Assembly: GCA_030248295.1 (NCBI GenBank)
Contig: JASANH010001426.1
Span: 248,001-312,000 of the forward strand
Source: Mesodorylaimus sp. YZB2_4
Taxonomy: Eukaryota > Nematoda > Enoplea > Dorylaimida > Dorylaimidae
Direction: 5' to 3'
DNA: 64,000 nucleotides
This document shows positions 47,186-59,007 of the stretch, piece by piece. The stretch's first letter is position 1. Each line of letters opens with the position of its first letter. A model generated the notes under the pieces. That model did no database searches. It saw nothing but the letters and a program-made list of their open reading frames with translations, and was not told where the DNA came from. Position numbers and translations under genes: made by a program.

Positions 47186-50100
47186 AGAAAGGAATTTGTT
47201 GCCCGTGTTTCTATGTAATGCACTATGTATCTACTGTATTACGGGCTAGCGAGAGAAGACTCGACTGCTTCCCAGGGTTGCTCTTTCGAAACTTTCATGA
47301 TACAGACTAAGGGTGGTGATGTTTGTGATTCACGGCTAGATCGGATGGGGCTTTTTCGGGTCGGATCGGATCGCATTGGGAAAATTTTGGATCAGATCGG
47401 ATGCGGTGAATCAGATGAGTTTCGGATCGGATCACGTAAAATATATGTATTTTCAATAATCAGTAAGTCGATACCTTTTTTCGAGAGGCTGCTACTTATG
47501 GAATACTCAGCATTTGTTATCGTGGTGCCATGGCACAATTAGCGCCCCTCCCCCCCCCCCCGAGGCTCAGCCACACTTCTCTTCGTAGGTCTACTTTATT
47601 TTACAAGCTGTAATGTAAAGCAGAAGATCCATGCTGATGATCAATGAGCCAGCCGTTGCGTTGAACATGACAAAAAAGTGGTAATAACGTTAGGTGCAAA
47701 AGAAAGCACTCTGAAAAATCGTCAAATGCCAAGTCGCCAATGGTCAGCGCCGAAAGTCCAGGAATCTTAAAGCTCTTCTGGACTTTTTTGGTTTTTGAGA
47801 AAAACATCCGAAACCCGAGTGTTGAAGGCTTTTAAGCCTGAAGCCCAAAACCCCGAGACCGAGTTTGAAAAGAATCCCGCATGTTTTTCTCATTGCTTGG
47901 GCTTTTTACTACACAAACATTAAACAGTTTCCAATACTTTAGGCCACCGCCAGTGCTGATCAGTTGGCCAGACGCCTCTGACATTTTGCAGAGAGCTTTC
48001 TTTGGCACCTACTCTACGGAACAAATTACAATCTCGGTTTTGTAAAGTTCGTGTTAACGGTTGGCGATGTTCCCTTGTGAGTAAATGCACTCTCTGGTGT
48101 CAAACAATAACGACACAATGCCTTGTAACATTAATTATGAGTAAAAAAAGGAAGCATCAATCCAGTTTTGATCTCATCTCATTCATTAGTTACACTAGAA
48201 TGCTTGGAGAAAAATTGATTTGCCAGTGGTCATTGAAAACGCCATCGTCTTAGAACTTCAGATCGAACAGGTCGGATCGGATGATGTGATCAGAATTGTC
48301 GGATGGGGATTTTTCGTATTGGATCGGATTGACGAGACGGTGCGCTTGTAAGACTTCTGGAGCGCATTTTTCGAATCAACCATTGAGCACAGTTTGGACA
48401 TTCGGAAGTTATAATTCGTCAACAAATGCCAGCATTGCAAATTCGTGCGCTATCAGCGACATACTTCCGAAAGCCGTGCTGCAAGGGCCCCCTTCGATAG
48501 AAGCGTAAGCGGCAGCAGGTGTTCGTGCACATTGGGTGTTAAGCCCTCTTAGCTTACGCAAGACCATATGCAACACTGCGAGTAGGTCTTCTGGAATGCT
48601 TCTGCCATTTTTCCGAGTTTCCCACTACTACTTACAACACTGTACAACTAAATCCTTCCGGGGAATTGGAAAGCTGAGATAAGGAGGAGAAGGAGGAGGG
48701 AGGACCAGCTTCGCAATTTGGTGACGATGGCTATGAGACTCCATAAGATACGTCAGGTGACTGACAATGAGTGCTAAGGCGCAGGTCAACTGTCTGGGCT
48801 AGTATGCATCGTAACGATGCTGTCTCACGCTACTGGCTCTACCAGGCTCCAGTCTGCTAGCTGCAGTATGAGAGCCGCAGCTACGCAGGCTGGAGACTTA
48901 CCAAGCTTCCACTGGTACACTGCTAAAGAGAGCCATCCAACCGCGTGCACTGATATCTTCAACTTTAGTCAGGCACTTCAATCAGGACATAACCACACCA
49001 GCTCCAAAAAAAACGAGAGACTAAGAGCGAGCAAGCTTTCCTTAGATCTGCAACTCCTCCTACCAAACAATACTCACGCGCTCACACGCAGACAACCCTG
49101 ACCGTGTGACACAGTCAATGAATCGGCGCCAATTTTCTCTAGACACTGGAAATCTCAGGACTTCATCACAGTATACTGCTCGTACACCCACCGTCTAGAG
49201 ATTAATGATAAGACTGATGTATTGCATGTGCAAGTTTCAGGGTGCGAGTTTGAGAAGAGAAGAGGAAGGGATGCTGTACCAGCATTAACTCAATGTTGAA
49301 ATAAATGGCAGGTTTCTTCTACATGAAGAGCATCAATTTGGCTCCATCAAGAGTAATGTTTTTGGCGGCTTTGAGTGGACCGCAGGCTTTCTGTCTCGAG
49401 CCAAGTGCTACTCCGAAGCATGCAATATGACGTTTCTGATTCCCCGATCGCGCAATCTGTTACATGGCGGTTAAAACTAAAGACTTGTGCGAGCCCGCTT
49501 TCAGAGTGCGATGGGTCTGCAAACACTGACACCTCACTCTCCTGGAATGCCATACAAAAGATCACTTGTGGAGCTGCGTCTGCTGCTAGCATTCGTGGCA
49601 CATTTGTGGCGTTTATGCAATTTCTATAATTGGCCTCGTTTTATGGCCATTTCAAAGGCGGTTAAATGCATAGTTGCTGTCACGCGTGTCAACCACTGCC
49701 AAAGTGATGAACGTCAAAACAGGCCTAATTTGGTTATTGAGTCGTGTTCGCCTGGACGCATTGACGCAAACTTTCACTTTCACTGCACTTGCAAAAAGTG
49801 AACGCGATTGCAGACTGGTACTTGTAAAATTGATTTCAACTCTTCTCGCAAACTAGTAATTGCCCCTGCCGTATCTTATCACGTTCACTTTGGGCAGTGC
49901 GAAAAAGCTGAAACGAAAATCGCGGGACAAGTAGAAGGGGAATAGAAAACGACCCTTTCTAATAAAACTCGTTCGAACGCACTTCGCTTTGACGTGCGAC
50001 AGAAACTGGAACTGTAATTGAAAATGAGTGCGAGTTTCACATTCACACGTGAATCTCGAAAAGTACGTTACTCTTCCTTGATTATGTTTTCTTGTCGTCG

Positions 50101-50474
50101 CAGCGTGAAGCTGTGTGCCATATATTTGGTTTTTATGGGATTGTTTTTTGAGTGACTTTATCACTGATTGGTCTGAAAGATTGCTTTTTTCGTGCTTCTT
50201 ATGTTAGTATGATACGGGTGTAAACTGCAGGTGAGAATGAGTGTTATTTTGCGAGTGCATCAGGCTGGAATAATTGGCTGTCAACTGATGCTGACTCACC
50301 GACTACTAACTCAGTAGCGTAGTGCAGGTGGTGGCAAAGGAGACCCTGACCTTGACCTGCGGCGAACCAGACCATGACTAAAAAGGCTTGCGCCACAAGC
50401 GATTCAAAAGCCTCTCATATTGGTCACTTGCTTTTTCCTAATTACCTGAGTGACTCGTTTCAGACCGGTTTGGC
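47186..50474. other. Intergenic after wolframin
   Basis: No gene supported. 47330-47440 and 48245-48340 are degenerate GGATCGGATCGG tracts. 47820-47880 has AAGCCTGAAGCCC motifs. 47945-48090 is repeat family E, shared with 33190-33340. Reading frames at 48817-49101 and 49347-49801 look like noncoding noise. Confidence 0.4.
47945..48090 (+). repeat. Dispersed repeat family E
   Basis: About 145 bases similar to 33190-33340, with shared runs GCTGA.CAGTTGGCCAGACGC, TATTACAATTTC/AAATTACAATCTC and GGCGATGTTCCCTTGTGAGTA. The copy at 33190 is inside the insertion that splits the Srx fragment. Confidence 0.6.
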
Positions 50475-53437
50475 ATGGCGAAAAATGTGCTATTTAATTT
50501 AATTAACGCTGGATGTCCCATATTTCTGATTTTCTACAACTTCATTGCGGTGTCTAGTTCATCGAAGCCTTCGCCCTACAAATGGCGAGAGCAATTTTAT
50601 CGTGGCATGCCCATTGACCATTTCTCGACTACCGCCCCAGATGAAAATAGCACTTTCGATATGCGCTATTTAATTAACGACACTTGGTGGGACGCCGACG
50701 GTGGGCCCATATTTTTCTATCCTGGCAACGAAGGAGATGTTACCGAATTTGCAAAAAATACGGTTAGTTTGGAAAATGTGCTGCACTTGTCAGCTCTAAG
50801 CAATGGTTACACTCTGCTGACATGACCTTGAAGGAGCGTGAAAACATTCACTTTCGTAGGGCTTAATGTGGGACTGGGCTCCGCAGTTCCGGGCGCTGCT
50901 GGTATTTAGTGAGCACCGGTATTACGGGGAGTCGCTTCCATTCGGGAACAAGTCACACGATATGCCCTACTTGGGGCACCTGTCCGTCGATCAGGTCATG
51001 GCTGGTATGTACATATTTGTTTTTTTACACGAGGTAGAGATAAGATCGCTATGTCGCCTGGCCTGGTGCCCCTGATCGGCAAAAGACTAGATAGCCTGCG
51101 TCGTGGACACAGCGTGCCAGGCGTCTGCCTGGCACGCTGTGTCCGCCCCAGGGGAGCGTTCGACTCCTGTGTGTGTGTAAAATGATTGTCAAGTCCGTGT
51201 TCCTCAGCTATGGATGAAGCATGATGACATGATGATCTTAGGTTTCTTATTCCATGAGTTAGACGTGTAATTTGAAATTGAGCACTTTCTGCATCAGAGA
51301 TGATCGCCTTAAGTTTTACTGAACTCCAAGGGGTGGGTTGCAAAGTAAGTGCCAGTCTGGTAATAGCGACCATACTCATTCAAGAACATGTCTTCTGCAC
51401 AAGCATCACAAAGAAGCTCATAAAAACCTCTCGTACAGTCATTCAGTGAATCTGATTACGAACTGCAAGATTTATTGTACTCATTGCAGAATGTGTGGCG
51501 ACCTATGCGAAGTTAAACCAAATCTTGTCTGGCAGGCTTTCGAAAACTGTAGTGCTCCACACAATAGTGTACTGGTTGGTACTAGATAAGATATTATGAC
51601 CGACATTTTGGCAATAATCTATCACCATCAAAACAACATGTGAGAAGAGAAGCGTATGTTATACTTGTTGTAACATATTTGCATCCCTCAGGAAATTGTC
51701 AGCCTGCCGCCAATGCTGAAGAGACATAAGTGATGTGGCTGTTGAAATTTGAGAGAATGGTGGCAAGACTGGAAGTGTTACCAGCATTCCTGGCGGTCGG
51801 GAGGTCGATTCGCATGGCTGGAAGACGTCAACCACTTCGGTTGATGTTTCAGGGGCAGGTATAGTCGCGGGAGTTGTCTTCTTCCAGTCAGACCTCCGTC
51901 TCTCACATCTCCGCCCGCCCCGTGTGATGATTGCAGAGGACACATCTCTGTGTCAAGAAGCAAGTGTCATGCTATTCACTTTTTTTTCAGATTACTTAGT
52001 TTTCCTCGAATGGTTGAAACAGAATATGACTGGTGCCTCGTCGAGCCCAGTGATAGCCATCGGAGGGTCTTACGGTGCCATGCTCGCAGCTTGGATGAGG
52101 ATCAAGTATCCTCATATTATTGCTGGGTAAGCGATTTTTCCCACCCAAGTCTATGCTAGATTTACCAGCAGCTCATCTCTTCAGCGCTCTAGCCTCGTCT
52201 GCACCGATTCTTCAACTGCCTGGTGGCAGCGCACCTTGCTCGTCCTTCGCTGCTGTTGCTACCCGTACTTTTTCCATCTCTGGTCCTGGTTGCGATGATC
52301 AGGTAAGACGGATTTGGCCCGCGTTTCAAAATAAGTCCAAAACGGGTAAGTGCTGTCTGAAGGAGGATCGAAGAACAGGATACGCCCGCTTGTTTTGCAG
52401 CTGAGGGTCTCCAATGGCTAAACGAGCACTATCGCATATGCAACGACAGTCTGATGGGCACATCGGCCGGAATTGACGACTTGCTATACGTCGTATCCGA
52501 AGCATGGAGGTAATGAGTACTGTCATGTAGTATGGCCAAACTGTACGAGCATTGTATACAGGTACATGGCCATGTTGGACTATCCCTATCCAACCGATCT
52601 TATCGCACCGCTTCCCGCGTGGCCGGCGAGGGTGAGCTATGTGGCTTGTTAAATCATATGTTCCTGACCGCTTGCATGTTTTAGGAAGCGTGCAAGTACC
52701 TGACTGACCCATCTGGGAGGGTCGACGATGACCAGTTCTTACTTAATGTTCGAGATGCAGCTATGCTTTTTCATAATTACACTGGACAATCCAAGTGCCT
52801 TCAGTTGAAGGCGGTCAGTGTTGGCGGCTTCGACCTGACTGTTTGGAACTTCCAGGTGCAGTTAGTTTCTTCGTTTTCGCTCTTTCGAATGTGTTTTTGC
52901 GTGACTGGTGCTTTTCTTGAAGGCCTGTACAGAATTGACCTTCAGACGGTGCCAGAACACTGAGGACATGTTCCGACCTTACAAGTGGGACGAGAAACTG
53001 TTCTCAAAAGCCTGCTTCGTGCGATACAAGGTTTGGCCGAGGTTCAATTGGCTGACCATGAACTACGGGGTTGAGCGGATCAAGCTGGCTACCAACATCA
53101 TATTCACGTACCACCGTGCTTCCATTTCATCAAGACACAGTCTTAATATTTGTCATTTTTCAGAAGCGGCCAGCTGGACCCGTGGTCGGGCAGCTGTCTG
53201 ACTCAAGAGTCGTTGAAGGGTGCCAACCCGTCGCTGGTAGTCATCAGCATCCCGAATGCAGCCCATCATTACGATCTTCGGCCGAGCAATCCCTTGGATA
53301 CACCAGAGATCATCGGAGCTAGGGACCGAATGAAAGAGATCATAAAGGGATGGATCGAAGCTGACAATTCCAAATTACGTTGGCAAGGTGATGCTATGCA
53401 ACCGAAACCGTCTACTAAAGTGAGTTTGTTATTCTGA
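50475..53437 (+). CDS. Serine carboxypeptidase S28 family (prolyl carboxypeptidase-like)
   Basis: Nine exons fit in phase: 50475-50762, 50860-51004, 51991-52126, 52185-52345, 52401-52509, 52562-52631, 52685-52855, 52923-53107 and 53164-53437. Product 512 residues; lysosomal prolyl carboxypeptidase is about 496. It has an N-terminal hydrophobic signal, then DGGPIFFYPGNEG, FSEHRYYGESLPFG, the nucleophile Ser in AIGGSYGAMLAAWMR, Asp in SGQLDPWSG and His in NAAHHYDLRP, the complete triad in family order. Expected function is removal of C-terminal residues after proline, in the lysosome or secreted. Intron 2 (986 bp) contains a SINE and repeat family C; all other introns are 50-100 bp. Confidence 0.93.
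51060..51240 (+). mobile_element. tRNA-derived SINE copy in S28 intron 2
   Basis: Carries GGAGCGTTCGACTCCTG as B box, AAATGATT and a GATGACATGATGAT tail in family order. Its head is rearranged into a near-perfect inverted repeat (ACACAGCGTGCCAGGC and its complement, 51109-51144). Confidence 0.6.
51770..51890 (+). repeat. Dispersed repeat family C
   Basis: ACCAGCATTCCTGG.CGG.CGGGAG.TCGAT and on through GGTTGATGTTTC and TATAGTCGCG match 58155-58265. One copy is in an S28 intron, the other intergenic. Confidence 0.6.
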
Positions 53438-53974
53438 TCAAATGTTTGACCACTTAAGTTCCGTCATTGAAGGGTGGAATAATCGAGTATCACAAAGTGA
53501 TTTGAAACTCAATCCCCAAGGACTCATATGTAAGGACGTTATTGAGCATTGGTCGTCGTTTATGCGTGCTTGCATGCTTTATCCGAAACGTGTGCGATCA
53601 TGCATTAGGTGCCTTCAGTTAGTACTCGTACGCTCGCTATCGTCGATGTATTTTTATTCATGCATAACTGGGGAAATACGTTTTACGAAAACAGGAAATT
53701 GCGTGCACTAGATTGAATGGGAACGACAAGTCAGCCGACTGGGAATGATGCGACCGCCTGACGAAAAGAGATAAGCAGTGAGGAGTACCAGCATGAGACA
53801 AGCTCAGAGAATTGCAATGGTCATGGCAGGATATTTCCCTTCGTGATTTGCAGCAGAAAACCATAAGAGTTGGATTTGGAGTCCCAACGCAGTCGTATCA
53901 ACAGGCATAGCAGAACTGTTTTAATCACTCACAATCAGATATTATCATGAGCTGTATTCTATATTGAGGAAAAA

Positions 53975-54225
53975 ACCAGACTGTAACTTTCTTCCTGATA
54001 GTAGCATTCGCTTGCCACGCATCGCACTGCATGACAACATCTGTAATACGACTGCGTCCGGATTACTGGAGGGAGTGACCGGAGGAGTGTTTGCACCACG
54101 CCAAAACCCCCAGCAGCCCACTAAGCCTTCCGACCTAGTACATGGCTGAAACATCACCCTGACGGGTGACGCTCCCACCTGCCGGCTCCGTGCAGAGTAT
54201 CGATTGCCAGTCGAGCCTCTACACA
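53975..54225 (+). repeat. Dispersed repeat family B
   Basis: CTGTAATACGACTG.GTCC, GGGAGTG.CCGG, GCACCAC and GGCTGAAAC.TCAC.CTGACGGGTGACGCTCCCA, then TTGCCAGTCGAGCCTCTACAC, recur in the same order at 60447-60640. About 190 bases of similarity at perhaps 75-80 per cent by eye. Confidence 0.65.
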
Positions 54226-55250
54226 TCGACTCGAGCGACGTATCTGTGAAAAGGTGGGACTAGGTGAGAACGGTAGGTACTTATGTATATGTAACCCATG
54301 CCTGGTAGGCCATAGCGAATGGGAGCGAGTAATCGACCTTCCTTGACTATGATTCGCAAATCTATATGGATGAAGTTTCAGTCGCATTTGCGTGCCTTGC
54401 TCCATACTGATCGTGAGCATTTGTCGGCCACATTCTCTCCTACGCCTACCATACTGTTGCACCCATCTGACATGGCACCTAACCAAAATATCGCTTCAAT
54501 CACCTTATTGACATTCTGTACCAAACCATATGCATTTATTCGAAAAAACTTGCTTGCTTGCTTTACACTCCGCCTGGATCTCTCCGACATTGAATACTCA
54601 CGTTGAAAAACACCTGATAATACTTACAAGAAATCCCATGAGAAGCCATTTAATTAGCTGCAAGAAAAACATGTAAGATTTTTTATGAGACTCGTAAGAC
54701 TAGTAAGAATATTCATGAGACTTATAAGAAGGTTACAAGAAATTCACAGGTCACATAGTAACTATCATAAGAAACTCGTAGCATTGCTAGTCCATACCCA
54801 CCGCTCCCCTCCCTCCTACCCGTTTCTGGTCCCACTTCATTCATAAGGTTTCTTTATTGCAAAAATCATCGGCCGCAGTCATTTTTACGCCAAACAATGC
54901 CATGAATTGCACGGATTATCCGACCGAAGGAAAACGTATGTAAAAGAACTCGATTCGGCACGACGTGATAATTTCATCCATTTTCTCTTGGTTCCTAATC
55001 GCGCCCTACAGCTTCTGATTGATGACGCTGCTGAATTCTTTCTTCTCAGCTTTGCCAGGAATCTTGACGTAAACGTGGTCCTGATATGCTTCGTCCATAA
55101 TTGTCTATTTTGGCATAGGAGATGATCCATTTTTGATGAATCGTATACTGCTCGTTGCCACGATCAGTCGTCCTGTTAATATTCATGCAGAGAAAGCAGC
55201 CTGCCCAAACATTTTTCCTAAACCGTGGTTGCGCTGAGTAGTGGCCGAGT
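54226..55250. other. Intergenic after S28 gene
   Basis: No gene supported. 54650-54790 is a degenerate tandem tract with units such as CATGAGAC.TATAAGAA. Short frames lack motifs. Confidence 0.35.
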
Positions 55251-55254
55251 AGAC

Positions 55255-55345
55255 CAGCCATCCCAAGCCCTGGTTCCCTTTTGTGCATTGGCTGGTCTAA
55301 AAGTTTTGAGTCTGCCATAACAGACTTTTTAGTAAATAATAAGAC
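55255..55345 (-). repeat. Dispersed repeat family D, inverted copy
   Basis: The reverse complement matches 17735-17825 at roughly 85 per cent by eye, including the GACCAGCC / GGCTGGTC internal inverted pair. Confidence 0.65.
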
Positions 55346-55589
55346 CGCTTTTCGTTTTTTGCTACAAGCTACTGTCCATGGCCCAAAATACTGCATGTCC
55401 CTACATGGATAAACTGAGAGAATTGTACGACTATCATACGCCTTCTCCCAGACCTCTGAAAAACAGAAACATGAAACGGAACGTGAGCCCGCGCCCATGA
55501 AATTACTTGTAAAGACCGCCTACAGATCATGCCTCTATTATACCCGGTACCGTCTTTGAGTAGGCAAAAAGTCTAATCGTAACTCCATC

Positions 55590-56680
55590 ATCATCATGGT
55601 TTATTCTTGGCCAAACACTGACAGTGCACTTTAAGACCAGAAACATGCAGGGCTATAGAACGTCAAAAAGAAAGAGAAGATAGAATTACGGAGTCTGTCA
55701 AATATGCTCACGAAACCAGCTAAAAGTGCCCCAGACTACATTCAACGGCACATCATTCCAGAGAGATTTTGAAGAATACAAAAAACACTGCTTAAACGAT
55801 TCCAGATTATGACGTGGCACAAGAAGATGGTGATCAGTCTCGGCTAATCGATTACTGGCACGAACAGTGGCATCTTTATGAATAAAACGAATGTTACAAA
55901 AATCATGGTGGCCATGCTAGAATTTATAAAACTGGCACAGTTTTAATCGCTTCCTACGTTCAGATAAAGATGACCAGCCACACAGTTTCAAAGCGTCATC
56001 ATAAGAAATCGTAAAATTGTTTAGAAAAAGGCGAACTGCATAAAACTGCACTCGTTCCAATTCATCAATGTCATGCTTTAAAACTGGATCCCAGACGACA
56101 CTGGCATACTCCAATACAGAACGTATACAAGACTGGTAAACTGATCCAAAAACAGTGGGAGAGATATTCCTACCCAGCTTACGCCTGCGAGCTCCAATCA
56201 TGTTCATGCATTTGCGGACCAGATTAGGAATATGCTCGGAAAATTTCATATCCCCAGAAAAAGTAATGCCAAGATAGGTTACCTGATCAAAAAATTCCAC
56301 TTTTTGCCGACATAAAAATAAATCTGGAAGTCGAGGCAGTTTGTTATGTCCATATCGGAAAACAATTGCTTGCGATTTTGTCGTGTTGAAATCCAGTCCT
56401 AATGCTTTGACCCGGGCTTCAATAAAGTCAATGGCTGGCTGGATCAATTCTGCGGAGTTTGTCAAGTTGCTTAGTGGAATAAATAAACCAGTGTCGTCGG
56501 GCGTACGCCTGAAGTAAAAAATCTGGAAATCGAACTTTGAAGTCACGGAGTAGCGCGTCGATGTATGCTACAAATAAAGTCGGACCTAATATGCTACCTT
56601 GGGGAACACCCGAAGTAACGTTCAAAAAACTCGACGAACATCCATTGACGAACTCCGCTCATATTCCTTGTCCACAAAAC
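55590..56680 (-). mobile_element. Non-LTR retrotransposon (LINE), 5'-truncated and broken
   Basis: The minus strand encodes the C-terminal half of a reverse transcriptase. Reading order: VNGCSSSFLNVTSGVPQGSI, a stretch ending LLQAYA, then after a frame change DDTGLFIPLSN, then TKSQAIVFR, VTYLGITFSGDMKF, and LEYASVVWDPVLKHDIDELE. The catalytic YADD is split by one extra C at about 56503. A TAG near 55918 interrupts the frame before the last 70 codons, which end at TGA 55698. A 3' untranslated stretch follows and finishes near 55590 in CCATGATGATGATGG. It is most like Jockey/CR1-type elements. It cannot be active. Confidence 0.85.
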
Positions 56681-56689
56681 ATGCCCTAT

Positions 56690-59000
56690 GGCAAAAATAT
56701 GCTGACATTACTCACATTACGAGAAGGCAAGCAGACAAAGGTAACAAATGGAGCGAAAGTGACAGCCTATCAAAACCGAAGCCAGCCTAACCGTTAGGAG
56801 AACTAGCTCATTGAATGGCTGGGTGAATCTGGAAATTGATATGCCATCTAGATGCCTCTTACCGTTTTATCCAAGGCATTTCGTACTCATGACTTTGTTT
56901 CTTCGCGACCTTTAGTCTAGCCAACATTATTGCAGACGGCATTCTCTATTGCCTCCAAAATACTTTGACGCACGATATTTTGCCCCCCTCCCGACATTTT
57001 GGCGTGAAATCGGTACGGAGAAACCTGAACTGTAAACTCAATTGATTACCCCAGCATCAGTTGATTCCTAATTGCCAGCAGATATTTGCTGCATTCCAGC
57101 CTTGAACGAATGCAAACAATCACAGACGCGATCGCAAAGACTGGCGATCAATCATGCGCCCGATTTAGCTGAAGCATAAAAGGAGCGAGCAACTATCAAA
57201 GAGCGAGCAGCTGCTACGCGAGATGTCACATAAAGTCATTGCTGCCTCCATGATCGATTTATCGGCCCCTGTTAAAGGTCCCAAGAGCCTCTATCTCAAT
57301 TTCTCAATTTCTCAATCTAATATTCAAGAGCAGCTTAACGCGCTCGCACAGGCATTCTTTCTGCTCTGCCAAACCCTCATTCTCTCTAGGAGCTGGTTAC
57401 TCCGCTTGGACGACAACAAACGCTGGCTGGCCAGCAGATTCCCTATCCATCAAGGTCCAAACTAAATCCTTGTTTTTTACCTTCAAAAAGGAACAAATTA
57501 TATCCACTTGCGGCCTTTGGCGATGCGCCTCTTTCCCTCCAGAGTTTTCATTAAATTCCTCATGTTAGTGGTTTTTGTGGCTCGTCGTCATGCATTCCTT
57601 TTATGGTCGAAAAGAGGACCCAACAACGAATGCAGTGATAGAGACGCAATGGCCACTTGAAGCGCACGTTCTCTGAAAGAGTGTTCGGCTATCTTTATCA
57701 AAAACATTCTGGCCAAAGTGGGTCACTGGCCGAAAGGGGGTGCAATCCTTGAGTGCGAGGGGTCATGAAAACATGTGTTGTGACGATGAAACCATACAAT
57801 GCCCGCATAAAAGATATGCCGGGTTTTTTCTTTCTGGAGCCTTTTTTCATTTTCATATTCACTGAGAGAATTAGCCCCGGATATCATATGTAGCCTGATT
57901 TTACCTTGTCCAATCTTATTCATGTTGTGTGTATTGGCAGCAAAAAGACTTTGTTGTCCTGGTCATAAAAAATCAGTTTGATATTGGAAAATATCAAAAT
58001 TGAAAATAAATAACACGGGGATAGGAATCAAGAGAGTTTGTCGGGTTAGGCTTGACTTTTGAAAAATTGTAGTTTTAGAGTTCAGCTTCTTTGGAGCGAG
58101 CTTTGTACCCGACATGGAATCTCGATAATAGGGGGTTTATTTACTGTTCCATTATTGTGTAACCAGCATTCCTGGGCGGCCGGGAGATCGATACTTTCCC
58201 TGGCTGGGAGACCTCAACCTCTCTGGTTGATGTTTCTAGGGCATGTATAGTCGCGAGAATTCGGTCTCGACTGTATCCCGCCGCCTGGGCGCGCTGGTTA
58301 CAAGTGAGATGCGAATCAGCGTCTCCGTACTCACGGCAAACTCTAGAAGATTCGCTTGGGTCTCATGCGCGGCAGCAATGGTAAAGTCAAAGCCAATCGC
58401 CCGAGGGTTTTCTATTCAGTTGACAAACATGACTTGAGTGCCAAAACTTCGTTGCATAAATTGGCATATATGGGTCAAACCAAAGATAAAGCGTGCCAAG
58501 GGTGTGCTAGATGCAATTGCCACCCAAGTTATCCCATCCACTTGTTTAGAGTCACGCATATTAGAGTCCTGGGAACGTGAGCCAAAGTAATTTGACAAAT
58601 TAGTTTCCGTAGAGGCTGAAAATAGGCATGTAACTGAGTCTATGTTGATCCGTGACACCTAAATTAGGAAGCGAGAAGGTAAGTCGTCGAGTTGTGTATT
58701 CATTTCCATATTCACTGAGAGAATTAGCCCCGTTGACGATAAGCCATCCTTGAGCCCTCCGCATTTAACAATAGCCTCACCCCGAGGCGAGGGATTCGGG
58801 ATTAGGTGAGCCAGCACAGAGAGAAGATATTGTCCGCAACAAAAGCACAAACATGGCCACTTTTTAATAAGGAGATAGGGGAATGGAAAACTCCTGGAAA
58901 GGTTGTTGATGCACATGGGTCCATTCCAAGTTTCCTATTCCATGCGCATGATTTAAAAAGCCATCTCCGAACTTGCAGATCACTCTTGCCAGCTTGCTCT
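56690..59000. other. Intergenic before the GPCR
   Basis: No gene supported. 58155-58265 is repeat family C. ATTTTCATATTCACTGAGAG and onward AATTAGCCCCG occurs at 57850 and, nearly identical, at 58706, a further short duplicated segment. Confidence 0.4.
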
Positions 59001-59007
59001 GAGAGCC

